Made by a program: the position numbers and the translations under genes. The notes under the pieces were generated by a model. It was not told the origin of the DNA. It saw nothing but the letters and a program-made list of their open reading frames with translations, and made no database searches. A stretch of DNA of 59,347 bases from Heterostelium multicystogenum (Eukaryota > Evosea > Eumycetozoa > Acytosteliales > Acytosteliaceae): contig RCNN01000200.1 of NCBI GenBank assembly GCA_003667245.1, forward strand, positions 1 to 59,347, written 5' to 3'. This document shows positions 12,948-25,091 of the stretch, one piece after another. Numbering within the stretch: position 1 is the first letter of the stretch; the number at the start of each line of letters is the position of its first letter.

Positions 12948-13572
12948 TTAAATAATCAACTTTCCAGTAGAATATATTTGTGATTCTCTAAAAGTTGAGA
13001 ATAATCCAAAAGCTATTGGATAATTTTCACTGGTAAGTGGTATCTCACTTGGCCAAATGATTCCCATTTCTTCTACTAACTTCTTTGCAAATACATGGCA
13101 ATTGCATTTTGTACTCCAAGTTCTGGTTCCACACTCCTCTATAAAAATTTTCAAATAGAGAACTGGCCCATAAAAAATACTGTAGGGGATGGGCAATGTC
13201 CACATATTTACTACGTCCTTCTTCAGAGATCGCTTTAGATTTGCCAACCAATTTAACAACTTTCACTAATCGATTTGAGGGGACTTCTCTACGATTGACC
13301 CCAAGAGCCACTTCCAACGAATCATTTTCTCTGGGAAGTACCAAATGTAACTCCAAGCCAATTGGTGCACCTTCATTGAATGTCTCTCCACGGAGGTCCA
13401 CTAGAATGGAAAAATGACCATCACTAAATGAATGGTTGTCAGTTGCTGCTGAGTAAATCAGGAGGTATGTGTCTAATACTCTCTCAGCATTTATTGGAAA
13501 CTTTGGGAAACTAGTAAAAGTATTGTTCATTGATGATGAAAATTTTTCTGGTTTATCATTTACTATACCCAT
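12948..13572 (-). CDS. unrecognised protein with an N-terminal GHFSI and a C-terminal NCHVFA motif
   Basis: About 208 residues once a single extra A in the A6 run at 13172-13177 is allowed for; without it the protein ends early at 13045. I do not recognise the family by name. Visible features are a start MGIVNDKPEKF, the segment YSAATDNHSFSDGHFSILVDL, a middle beta-rich part with HLVLPREN, and a C-terminal KCNCHVFAKKLVEEMGI. A His in the first half followed by NCHxFA recalls circularly permuted papain-like folds (LRAT/PPPDE/NlpC-like). That is only a suggestion from two motifs. No signal peptide or membrane helix. It is convergent with the F-box/LRR gene, with a gap of about 115 bases. Confidence 0.6.
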
Positions 13573-14204
13573 GTTCTATTTATATGTTTTCGATAGAGAG
13601 AAAAATAGTTTGAGAATTAAAAAATTTTGAGGAAATTACCTTCTTTTAAACAAAATGTCATACTTTTTTTAAATGTATGTCATTAAATTTAATTAAAATA
13701 TTAATTAAATAGAAATTACAAAAAAGATAGATGGTCCACACTTGTTATTAAATATTGCCTGGTAACATTGAATGGTTTGCATTTATCATTTGAAAAACCT
13801 TAAAATGATATTTTTAAACAAATATCATATATTTAAAACTTGAAAATAGAGAGAACATCATCATGTTATTCATTTATTAGTATTAATTGATTATTAAAGC
13901 TAATAAAGACTATTCCAATTTCAATAAATAGAGATGACATCCATGTTAACAAACATTAAAAAGTTTTTCAAAATAATAAAAATACCAATAAACAAACTAT
14001 TAATCAACACAAGTTATTTTCCTTAATAATACATTAAATGTTTTAATAGGTTTATTCTATAAATTATTAGTTTTGATTCGTTTTGGTATATATCTTTAGT
14101 TGTTGGTTTTAAAATAAAACGTTTATCAATGTTATTCTTATATGTATGATAAACAGGTGAAATTTGCGAATCTTTTTGGCGCTTTGAGTTGTTGTTGTTG
14201 TAGT
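13573..14204. other. intergenic, nothing recognised
   Basis: About 630 AT-rich bases between two - strand genes: the promoter of the unknown protein and the 3' flank of the Grl receptor. No coding or RNA signature was seen. Confidence 0.5.
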
Positions 14205-16479
14205 TTAATTTCGCTCGGTATTCTCATTTGATACAATTGCTGATATGGCTCCAGGTGTTTGAATGGAGTAATCTGGTTGCTCTTCTTCATCTTCAGAGTC
14301 GAATGTAGCATGGATGGGTATTGGGGTTTGTTCTTCTTCCTCTCCCACAACTTCTTCTTTGGGATCCTCAGGAACCTCAGCGACTGCTTCCTCGTCGTGG
14401 AAAGATGATTGACCAGTCTTTCCAGAGTTGGACTTTTCGCTTCTCTGTTGGGCAATAGGACTACGTGCGGCACTGAGCAACTCGGGGTTAGATGATGGTG
14501 TCTTTCCAAACTTGTAGACACGGTAGAACTTTGGAACAAAAGAGGATCAACAAAGAGATTGTTGTGATAAATAGAGCGGCTGAACAGATGATAATACTCT
14601 CGCTGCTTTGTGTTTGAGGAGATACCATCAAAGGCACGACAATGAAGATAGAAACCAACACTGCATAAAGAGTGTTGGCAATCTGCTTGCTTTCGTTGAA
14701 CTCGTCGATATCTACGATACGGATCTTCCATGATACAAATACACCCATGAGGATCAATACTGCAAATACACTGAGTAGGATATAGAGAACGATGGTACCT
14801 TCGTTAGACATGACACAGATCTCTTGGAATTCATATTTATCCATGTCTTCACTGGATTCAATCGATCGATGGTTACCAACGGAAGGAGCAGCCATGAGTG
14901 CAAGTAACAAAATGATGACAGCAACGATAGCACCAACGAATGGGTAGAGTTGAGAGTTGGTAATTCTACGCATCTGAAGACGTGATGAGTCTCTAAAGAT
15001 CAGCCAAATTCTGATGTTCTTGATGACCAAAGAACCGATCAATAGTGAATAACCGATTGCAAGTAACCAGAATCTGGCGTTACATGATACGGTGCTCTTG
15101 GGAATGACATAGATGATAACACCGACATACGTAACAATACCACCAAAGAGAATATTGATCGAGAAGAATGGACTGGCCGATCTAATTGCATGATAGTTAT
15201 TGTATTTCTGAACGAGAGCAATCATGACTATGCATATTATAATCAAGACAGCAGAGGTGATACCATATCCATAGACCACACCCTTGGACTCTTCAACTTT
15301 AGTAAGTGGCACCTTGTAGTATCCATAGTATGTCATGCCAGGATAGGGATCATTAAGAAGGAAGAACTGAGGAGTAGTCATACAATTATTTGTTGATACA
15401 CCCATGCCTGGCCAAACATAGTGATTATATTCGTTACAAAAAATATGGATGCTTCTCTCTTGGCATGCCTACCAATCTGTCGATTTCATCATATACTTTC
15501 TGTTGAATACTTTGATTTACCTTTTAATTTGATAATGAATATGTTATAATGGTTAGTATTACCATGATAGATACAAAGATGCCGAACAAAGACTTACAGA
15601 GAAACTGAATCTATCAAGTGATAAGAAGTTGTCGAAATCACCATAGGTCTTGGTTGAGTGATTAGCATCATCAATGATCAATTTTGTGAAGTTTACAAAA
15701 ACCATGGTCCAGTTTGTAACAAAACTGAAACCAATACGAGGACCGTATACTCTTGAAAAGGGGAATCCATTGGTTCCTAGACCTATCAAACCATGCTTCA
15801 TAGCCTCAACCTCAACAGACATGTCGTTTTGGTTTTGACTGATAATATCGACACCTTTTCTCATAAGATCTTCGGTAGCACCGATACCTTCATCGACAGC
15901 ATACCAGGCACCGGTGTTCCAGACCTCTACAGTAGCATTTGGATTAGCGGCACGAGCACCGACAAACAAAGCATTAGCATTGTAATTGGCGACATCTGGC
16001 AAACCTGGGGCAACATATCCAATTCTTCCAGTCTTGGACCAGAGTGCAGAAAAGTAACCCACAATGTATTGGCAAATACCGATATTGTAGGTAAAGTACG
16101 AGAGATTGGTGGTGTTGGTAGATCTACCACGAGTCATCCAACGAAGGTTGGTGTTGTTTATATGGAGCTTAGCATAGATCTCGGTGGCAACGGTAAACTC
16201 GGTGGAGGTGGTAATGATACCATTGTATCCATCAGCAATGAGCTGATCCATAGTTTTATTGAAAATATTCATTTTGATCATGGGGATAAAATGGATTTGG
16301 TTGGAACCCAACATACGCTGGGCACTGACAACACCTTCATTGATCATCTGATTGAATCCAAAATCAGACTTTATACCAGATGACACCACTGCCACCTTGA
16401 AAGGTGCACACCAACCATTATTTACAAATAAAAATAAAAATAACAAACAAATATATATATATTTATGGAAAGTAAACAT
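14205..16479 (-). CDS. Grl-type class C (family 3) GPCR with BMP ectodomain
   Basis: Metabotropic-glutamate/GABA-B-like receptor of the dictyostelid Grl family. Exon 1 (15598-16479) has a signal peptide (hydrophobic core at residues 7-20) and a Bmp/periplasmic-binding-like ectodomain beginning APFKVAVVSSGIKSDFGFNQ, with GRIGYVAPGLPDVANYNANALFVGARAANP and several N-glycosylation sequons. Intron 15521-15597 is phase 0. Exon 2 has a Cys-containing linker, seven transmembrane helices (from about GYGITSAVLIIICIVMIALV through ITTISLLILF) and an acidic Glu/Pro tail with KTPSSNPELLSAA. Two frame breaks coincide with A6 15438-15443 and A4 14538-14541 (each one base long). The ligand is unknown; D. discoideum relatives have been linked to GABA, glutamate and folate sensing. 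It starts at the first ATG, directly before the signal peptide. Confidence 0.9.
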
Positions 16480-18562
16480 TTCTATTTTCTATATTATTAA
16501 ATAGATATAATAATAAGATATATAAGATATATAAATGAATATGAAATGAAATATTTATATATACTTTTATTTATATATATACAAAAAAAGATATTAATAT
16601 ATATCTCTTTCTTGATATATTTATATATATAGCTATAACTAAAGTAGTTTAAATGAAATTGGATAAATGATATATCTCGAAATATAGTTATCGTTTAAAG
16701 TTTTTAAGTATTGAATTGATTCTAAAAATCAATATGATTATGATCAAACTAATTTGGGAGTGACTCTGATTGGTGATCAACTAAATCCATTCTTCTGTTT
16801 ACTTTGAAAAGTGACTGTGATATTTAAATTTAAAGTTTCATGAGATGTTCTATGGCTGACACTCAATAATACAATCCATAACATTCAAGTGACGAAGTTA
16901 AGACTTGGTGGGTGAGATAACAACAATAATAGAATGAATTAATTTTTTGGGTTATTTTAAAATGTGCTTCATTATGTATCTAAAAAATATGATTAAAAGG
17001 AGATTTATAAAAAACAGAGCTATAGGCAACCCATAGAATATGGGGACAATAGGCAAATAAATTTGTTTCAACAATCCATACATCCTAAGTTAAAAAAAAA
17101 CAAAATGATCAAACACCCACCAATATGTAGACTGTACAGTGTGGTGGACTTTGGTTGTGATGAAAATATGATCACCCCTTCATCATGGACAGATTGAAAA
17201 ACTGAACGAACACCTATCAGTTTGGTCAGACAGTGAAGTGGTAAATTTAAAATTAATTAAAAATGATATCACCCCACGATCATTCAAGTTTGGCTAACAA
17301 TTTTTTTAGCGTCATCATACCCAGCATCATTCCTTAGAGAGGAATGAATAATTTAAGAAATTTTGTGCTATTTGGTTAATTTTCTGTTTTTTATTTTTAT
17401 CGTCGTTTTTTTTTCTGATTTAAAAAATGACCAATCACAACTAATCTCAATCAAGCACCCAATCGTTTGTCCATAATGTATCAGATTGGAAAAATCTGCT
17501 CACTGGCGAGATTCATAAGAGTTTTAAAATAACTCCTAGTTGATAGGTTGATTCCAATGTTACCTACCGTTTCTCTAAAATAACAGATGAAAATCTAATA
17601 ATATGTTTGATAGTGTATTGCTTTGCTGCCAATTGTCGACCAAATAGTATGATAATGCTACAACAATTTAGAGATCACGACAAGATCAATCCTCATTGGT
17701 TTGTTTTGCAAAACCCATCGACAAACACCATAGACCAAACGATCGTCCAAAATAATTCTTTTGTAGCAAAGTTCAAATAATCCAACTTTTGATTAAAGAC
17801 AAGATAATCTTTGATCCAACTTGATAATGGGTACCAATTGTGTATTTAGCAATTAAACCCTTCTTTTACATTATTTGTCAAGTTTTTGTCGATCGACTTC
17901 TTCAATTTCAAAAATATCCTACTTGTCATGCCACTCTCCCAATCAGAACCTTGCAAATATCAATGACATGTATCTTTAGTATTAATATCTGGTAAATGCC
18001 ATCTTAAGAAAACTTTATGATTTAATTGGCTTATGGATACCAATTGTCTCCAACCTAAGGTATCTGCATCTTTCGCTGTATGTTAGTTTCGTCGTATACC
18101 AAACAAACAAATAAATAACATCTTGTAGATACATAATGAGGTTTAAACAATGATCAAAAACAGGTAAGTCAAAGAGTTTGAAAGAAATCAGATAAGACGA
18201 CTCCTATCATCACATTGAAAGATAGTTAATTCTAAAAGTTCAATCATGATATGGAAGGAAGACTTCTCAGGAGAAATCTCTTGGGATAATTAAAAAAAAA
18301 AGGGTACAAATAGAGAAATCTTTTTATTTTTTCAATTAAAACACTTCCCAAAAAGACTTTAATCAAAAAAAGAATCAAATGATCAATCTTAATGGGGGTT
18401 TGTGTGGTTGTTTGGTCCTTCATTGGTTTAATCATTGATCAAAGATTTTTGCTATATTTATTGTATTATTTATTATTTATTTGATAAGATGAAGATCATC
18501 AACTCTAACGTTTTATATATATGTTACAATCGTTTTGTTTTGTTGTATTTTTAATTTGATAG
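16480..18562. other. 2.1-kb intergenic region, no gene recognised
   Basis: AT-rich sequence between the divergent Grl receptor and the GH18-like gene. Short frames such as the one at 18244-18435 (-) show no codon preference or motif. The 5' exon(s) of the GH18-like gene, including a signal peptide, may lie near 18480-18560. Confidence 0.5.
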
Positions 18563-19592
18563 AGTCGAAAAATGGTGTAATGCCTTGGATGGGACTTGAA
18601 AGAACGAATGAATCAATCTCCTCGGATTTACAAGTTTGTATTACTAAATTAATAATAGTGTTGAACTACTTAGTGGAATAGTTAGTTAACATATTTCAAA
18701 CTGTCTGTCTATCTATCTAGCAAATAGAATCGATTCAATCATTGCTAACTTTAGTTGCTTATGAGAGATTCAATCTGGGACCAAATTCGACTTTGATCAA
18801 TAACAACTTCACCAATGTATTGCCTAATATTACTAGCTATGGATTGAAGGGAATCGCTATGATTTCGACATACCCTTGGGGTCGACCAGAGACCATAGAA
18901 TGGTGTAGACAATTGTTTGAGAATCCTCAACCATTCATCGATGCTGCAATTCAATAGTATGTTAGGGTGAATCATCGCATTTGTGGATGATAGTTTACTA
19001 ATCTAAAAGATAGTTCAATTAGTGAAGGATTCTATGGATACAATGTAGATATTGAGCCGATTGGTGGCAATGAAGATGATGCTGTTGCTTATGCCAGCTT
19101 CATTGAAAACTTTTCCCAACAGATGCATCAAAACAACAAGATTCTTACAATTGCAGCAGCAACCTACGATCCTTTCTGGAATCTTACTTTACTAGGTCGA
19201 ACAGATGTAGATCTTATCTTCACAATGTCAACATATACTAGTAACTTTACAACATTTACCAAGAATCTCAACTATGCAATCGATTGTATACCACTTGAAA
19301 AGCTTGTATGTAGAACGAAGATTGCAGCAATCTGCAAAATCATATGAAAATATTCATGTACCTAATATCCGCTTGCTTATTGACTATTTGTTTATCTATT
19401 TAGGCAATTGGATTGGAGACTGTTGACAACAACAATAACCCATACAGCTCTGAAGAGCTCGGATTGCGATTTGACCTTATCAACCAAGCTAATATCAACA
19501 ACATCGGCATCTGGTCTGCACCGCTTCCAGACAACTGGTTGCCATTCCTCAAACAATTTGTAACTAACGATGGTATTTACGAAGAAATATAG
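18563..19592 (+). CDS. GH18-like (chitinase-superfamily) secreted-type protein, 5' end uncertain
   Basis: Exons 18563-18633, 18721-18956, 19014-19305 and 19404-19592 join in frame through GT-AG introns. The diagnostic stretch is GFYGYNVDIEP, the beta-4 strand of a GH18 barrel with the D-x-E catalytic pair (family pattern DxxDxDxE, here only the last Asp and Glu). The C-terminal IGIWSAPLPDNWLPFL matches the beta-8 Trp strand. Several NxS/T sequons suggest a secretory protein. The start is unresolved. A Met at 18579 (MPWMGLERT) is in frame, but no signal peptide is visible there, so an upstream exon is likely behind the acceptor at 18562. The substrate is unknown; lytic chitinase or chitobiase activity is inference only. 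Confidence 0.6.
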
Positions 19593-20092
19593 ACATCCAA
19601 TATTCTTTCTACAAGTTTACCAATCCACTCAATAGTATAATTAACTAATTTCCCATCAGCTGTTTGTTTGTTTGTTTGTTGAACAACACATTTTGTTGAT
19701 GCTGTTAACAACATCAACCACACACATCTGAATTATCGCATTTAATGAATGAAGTGAAAATACACTGTATATTTTTTAGGATATTGTAATACGTATTGGT
19801 GTGGGTGTCAAAACTACTTCATTTCCTAATTAATTGTCAGACAACTTGAGATAATTCTTGAAAATGTTTTGCAATGAGATCAAGTACCTGATTTTATTTT
19901 TCAATTAAAGTAGTTGTTTTTGTTTTTTTATTGAAATTGCAATTGTTTGAAATTTCTAAAATATATATTTAGTTGGGTTTTAGGATATCCTAAAACCATT
20001 TTTATTAAATTGAAGACATAGACAGAAAATCATTTTAGCTGTTGAGCATTAAAATAAATCAATCTAATATAAACATATTAACTAGTTTCAAT
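19593..20092. other. intergenic with a perfect palindrome
   Basis: About 500 bases between two + strand genes. It contains (GTTT)n near 19660-19680 and a perfect 22-bp palindrome at 19976-19997 (listed separately). No frame with coding character. Confidence 0.5.
19976..19997. repeat. perfect 22-bp palindrome
   Basis: Half-site GGTTTTAGGAT followed immediately by its exact reverse complement. It lies about 95 bases upstream of the MSP/ASH-like gene start, so it could be a binding site for a dimeric protein or a 3'-end hairpin of the upstream gene. Confidence 0.8.
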
Positions 20093-20605
20093 ATGACTAT
20101 ACAAATTACACCTAAAGAGTTGAATTTTAATAAAAGTGTAAGTATTATTATCAGTTTTAAGGAGCAATGACATAAAGAAGATTCTAACTTTGAAATTTAT
20201 TATAATATGAAATTGCAATGATTGCACAGAAGGTTTCGAACAACAGATTATCATTGACAGTTTCGAATGACAGTTGCCAATTAGTAGATATGATACTTTG
20301 TTTAGATCCAGATATCAATAACTATATTGAAATTCCAGATGTTCGTGGTGTTTGTAAATATCCAAATCATTCTAGATTTTTCGTTTGATATATTATTGAC
20401 ATTTATTACTTTAGATGGTAAGAAATGTTGTGCACAGCCTCATATACCATTGAACCCACAGGAGCATAGATTATTCTACATAACTTACACACCAAAGAAG
20501 AATATTGAGAACAAACAACTTCAAGGATCACTTTACCTAAAGTACAAAGTTCACGGCGATGCAAGTGAACATGTTATACCAATCTCTATTGCAGTCGAGC
20601 CATAG
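20093..20605 (+). CDS. small MSP/ASH-like beta-sandwich protein
   Basis: Three exons (20093-20137, 20230-20347, 20415-20605) give 117 residues. The start MTIQITPKELNFNKS is the first strand of major-sperm-protein/ASH-type domains. LSLTVSNDSCQLVDMIL and FYITYTPKKN, then LYLKYKVHG and a C-terminal VIPISIAVEP, fit the remaining strands, including the typical (F/Y)xVxxxP-like core. Such single-domain proteins bind peptides, for example FFAT-like or cytoskeletal partners. No transmembrane tail, so it is not a standard VAP. Introns 20138-20229 and 20348-20414 have good GT-AG ends. The second donor is chosen so that the phase yields VRDGKKCC. The fold assignment is inference from pattern. Confidence 0.6.
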
Positions 20606-21080
20606 AAATCCTTTGGAGAAGTAAGGTTGTTCAATGAAAACAAGCATCTGATGTAAATAATTTAAGCAAAACCGAATATAAACAATTTGTAAATAAAATT
20701 AATCTTTTAGAATTTATTGTACTTATCTTCAAGTTCAAATTGTGTATAGTGAATGGTAATTGCGAAAGATAATGAATGGAAAGGGGTTGGTGAGTGGTAT
20801 GGATGTTGGATATTGGTTGTTGTGTTTTTTATATTTTTGAGTGAATGCTAAAATATGTTGGATTATTATTTGATTTAATTGGTTGGGTTGGTTGATTCTA
20901 TCTAAGTAGATGGAAATTGATTTGGTAGATTGTTCGTTATTCTCTGGAGGTTTGTTTAAAGTTTACCAAATAATGCCATTGGATTGTGAAGAGATAATAG
21001 TATGGCAGGGAGAACTGATCACACGATCATAAAGCACAAGAGTTTCTTTAGGTATCCCAAACTCTCAAGTAGTTGTTGGG
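20606..21080. other. intergenic between convergent genes
   Basis: About 475 bases of 3' flanks. GGTTGG-rich on +. No gene seen. Confidence 0.5.
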
Positions 21081-23645
21081 TTAAGTGTTTGGAAATTGAA
21101 AATCTGGGTTTGGAAGGAACTCTTGTCGAACAAAAGTGAATGATATACAGTGTTCGCGAATGAATTTCCTTGCTTTCTGGCGCTCAGCGTCAGTTTCTTG
21201 CTTGTTGATATGATCGTTGTAGCGATCGTTCGTTACAATGATGGCATTGTGTTTCTTAGCGTACTGAATTGCATAGCTGTCATCATAGTCCTGTGGAGGT
21301 GTCAGACAGATCAAACCCTTGTCAACCAACTCTTGGAACATGGTAAAGTTGTCAACAAAGGGCTGAAAGTCTATCATCTTCATTGGAGCATTTGGACCAC
21401 TGGGCTTTCTTGTTGCAACAGACTCAGGAACAAAGGCAACAGCGTCATAACCACGCTGGGTGTAGTATTCCAGCGCTTTCTTGATAGCAATAACAGAGAA
21501 ACTATTCTTCTTTCCAGAGTATTTCAAGGCAACATTTGGTCCATCAATAACAACCAAATAGGAGGAAGACTTGTTCTTTTTTGTTCTTAGTAAAAACAAC
21601 AGAGTCAGATGGTACCTCAATAACGCCTCTTGCACCAAGAGCGGGAGGCTGTTGTAGCTTGGATTGTGATGGTTGAGCTTCGACAGTTGTGGTGGTTGTA
21701 GTAGTTGTATTATTACTAATGTTAGTTGATAACGCTTTCACCATGCCAAAGGATCTCTTCCTCATCATCGTCGTCATCATCATGTGCATCGTTCTTTTCA
21801 GAGTCATTATTTGTTTCTGTAATCAAGGACATAGCAGAAAAGTCAGTGCTAGCATTGTTTTTATCTAATTGTTGTTGCTGCTGTTGTTGCTGTTGCTTTG
21901 GTTGCTGTTGAATCAATTGTTGTTGTTGATTCTCTAAACTGAAAATTTTTCCAATATTTCCAACAATAAGCTCTTTGATGATGGTTGCTTCTTTTCTCTT
22001 CTCGACCAAGACACGATAACCATGGACCTCGTGCTTGATATCGCCAACTTTGCAAGGTACTTTTACACTCTTTGATGATTCCACCATAGGTGAATCCACC
22101 TTTACTTCTGGGGATCAAGGCAATTTGATTTGGAAGGAATTTGGAAGCTGGAGAAAACACAAGATTCTGAAGATCCTTTAATGATGCCTTTTGTCCAATC
22201 ACACGATTGCTTGTTAGGGCTTGTGGAATATCACCAGTAGAAGGAACAACTTTATCGTATGGCAAAAAGCTTGCCGAGGTATGAAGATGGTAGATCTTTG
22301 AAGAGATTATCTTTTTTGGCTCCAGATGGATAGATAGCACGATAGTTTATACCGGGATGATGCACACTTGTATCATGATGACACAATGTTGATTGGAGAA
22401 TCTCGTGTATCTTACCGTAGGTGAGACCACCTCGTGATCTTGGAACTAACACTATTTCATTCAGTTGGAATTGATTCAGTGATGTAAAGGTAACAGTGTC
22501 TAAATCAAAAGATGTTGGAGTTTCGCCCAAAATTCGACCCACGGCTTTTTCCTCGCGATATCTCTGTTTCAAATCCAATTGGTGTTGTTGAAGTTGTGCA
22601 GTTTGTACCGCATGACTATTTACCATTGTTACCAGAAGCTTTCTTCTTATCCATCAAACGTTCCTTTCTTGATTTCTTTTGCTTTTGACCATTGTTCGTT
22701 GCACCATTACCATTGGTTGCAACGGATGCAGTTTGCGGGAAATAGTTTGCTTGCTTGAAGTTTGAGCAGTTGAATCAGATTTAGTTTGTAGGGGTAAACA
22801 TCTTATTCAATTGATCTTGATCTAAATTATTAATGTTAATATACCATCTAAGAAAAATCATAGGTTTTGTAGATATACATACCAACACTAGTTTCGTTTC
22901 TCTTGAGTATCTTGACAACCGAAGGTGAAGCATCGGCTTTTGAAGTCGAGTTATTTTCTTCCTGATTTCTTGAACTTTGGATTGTTTGGTTGTCTATCTT
23001 GTTGTTTCTTGGTTGGGGTGGTATGTCTCTCTGGGACTATCGTAGGAGATGCTTGGATTGATGGTTCAAATTGTTTCTTCTGTTTGTTTGAATCGATTGT
23101 TGGGATATGACCTGCTGTTGACGAGAGATTGCCTGCTGGTGTGGAGTATGCCTCATTCCATTGTTACCATTGTTGCTCGGCAACGATTCATCACCACTGT
23201 CATCATAGCTGCTACTCTGACTTTCATCACTGCTGTCATCATCATGTACATGTGCACCTCTACGACGACGTTGCATCTTGTTATTACTACCGATTGCTCC
23301 AACATTGTGATGACCATTTCCAGTGGATGGCTGATGGTGAGCATATTGGTGCGGCTGAATGAAAATATCGTCATCCGATGCATCAAGGTCACTCTCACCA
23401 CTTTCAGCGGCCAAAGAGCTACTTCCGCCGTTCACTCTGGAATGATGATGGATACTATTTGCATGGTTTCCATTGTTCGACTTTCCAAAGTATTGTTGAA
23501 TATTATTTACAGAGTGATACGAATAGTGCTCATCTTCATCTTCGTCATCATCTTCATCGTTTTCACTATCAAAGTTGTCATTTACATCAATAAAATCAAA
23601 ACATGAAGCAATTAGAGTATCATTGTCACTGTCACTCAGATTCAT
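21081..23645 (-). CDS. Zc3h12a/Regnase-type NYN-domain RNase with a duplicated N-terminal module
   Basis: The C-terminal domain (about 21081-21570) is a Zc3h12a-like NYN/PIN nuclease. It has VVIDGPNVAL (first catalytic Asp), GYDAVAFVPE, TPPQDYDDSYAIQYAKKHNAIIVTNDRYNDH (acidic cluster) and FTFVRQEFLPNPDF. Regnase relatives cleave stem-loop mRNAs. Upstream are poly-Q and poly-T runs and two copies of an unassigned module of roughly 70-90 residues carrying (L/I)VPRS(R/K)GG(L/F)TYG (about 22440 and 22100). Before these come basic KQKKSRKERLMDKKK and an acidic/His/Asn-rich N terminus with an intron near 22750-22890. The start is the ATG at 23645 (MNLSDSDND). Frame changes sit at A5 22264-22268, T4 22061-22064 and T6 21577-21582 (each one long), with two more near 21740 and 22610. 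The conserved sequence continues in the next frame each time. No CCCH finger is visible. Confidence 0.8.
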
Positions 23646-25091
23646 GTTTTTAAACCTAAACAACTAATTCTCGGTCACTAAACAATGATCTACTAGTATA
23701 CTACTCTATTTATAACTAGTTGTTTACTATTACTTATTATTATTATTTATTCTTTCTATTTTCTCTCTTTGCTATACTTCTTCAATTCTTTACTTCTCTT
23801 CTCTTATGTTCTTCCACTGTATTCTCTTTATTACTTGTTGTCTGTGAGTGCAGTCACTCAGCAACTGGGCAAAAACAAATAACACAAAGGAATTTATAAA
23901 TTTCACCAAAAAAAAATAAAAACAGAGGAATTACAATAAACTTTGATAAAATGAAATAATTGTTGTGATTTTGAGGACTGTTTGGTTGTTGTTTATATTA
24001 AAATGGTGAAAGTTACACAAACACACAACACACCAGACAAACAGACAGAGATAAGTTGAAGCCTGAGTATTTAAATTAAAACAATGATGTTGTTGGTGAC
24101 TATCAGTTATTATTTTAGTTGCTTATGTTATTTGTTTTGTTTTTTTTTTTTCTTTTTTTTCTTTTTGTTAACTACTCTGCTCTATTCTTTTGATTCTAAG
24201 CTGAATTCTATCTGCTTGGTATTGAGGTTTATTTCTGCTCTGCCTTGTTGTACTAATAAATGCTAGCAGTCCTTAGGACTTGTTGTAAATTGCTACTACT
24301 TAATATTGCTATTACTAGACTATTGCTACTTGTGGCTCCTTATTATTGGTTATAGCTTTAAACTATCAAATAGCTGTCAAACTATAAAGCTTATTAAAAA
24401 ACGATGATAATGATGAACAACAGACGATATCTAGACAAGATTGCATGGTAATGATTTCCAATGCGCGACAATTACTTCTTAGTTGATTAAAATGTTTAAC
24501 TTGAATAGTTTGTTTTTTCTTGATTTTCAAACTAACTGTTACTTCCTATTCTTATTCGATCAAATAAGATAAAGCTTTATTCTAAACTATTATATCTCTA
24601 CTACTAAACAATAGTTGAAATGATTCTAACAAAAGAAACTACTACTGGTTACTGATATCAAGAACACTCGACTTTCTACTCCTTAAGTAGATATCTTCTA
24701 TCTTATAAAAGCAAAATTACTGAAACTAATTGATACCTCTATTTAACAATCCATACATTAACTTGAAATATAAAGTCAGGATAAATATTATAAAGATTGG
24801 ATGAGGTGGGCTGGGATGGGATGAGGATGGTATATAACGATATTAATATACTCCTTATTTGTATTATTTACTCTACAATAAAATAACTTAACTTTGTCGG
24901 CTAAGTGAATAATATGGTATAGAAATTGAATGAATAAATGATTGAATGTTGGTGGAAATTGATTTTTAAGGGTTTGTGGATGGAAGGGGAAGTTTGAAAA
25001 AAACTAAAAACCAGTGAAAAAATGGAGAATGTTGACTGTGCAACTAATTGGGTATTAAAGTAGAACGTCGTTCTACATTGTTCTCCTATTT
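23646..25091. other. 1.4-kb intergenic region, T-rich
   Basis: Promoter side of the NYN RNase gene and 3' side of the VASt gene. It has a T-rich tract at about 24130-24165. Small frames there are homopolymer artefacts. Nothing else was recognised. Confidence 0.5.

Noticed and set aside
15793..16383. 196-codon open frame on + within the Grl ectodomain
   Set aside because: The opposite strand encodes a complete BMP ectodomain with signal peptide. The + frame has no recognisable domain.
23049..23606. Long open frame on + opposite the NYN RNase N terminus
   Set aside because: It mirrors an Asp/His/Ser-rich coding region on -, contains only low-complexity Ile/Val/His/Thr sequence and no motif: antisense shadow.
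24084..24266. Membrane-like peptide with a poly-Phe run
   Set aside because: Driven by a T tract in intergenic DNA. No codon bias or splice context.
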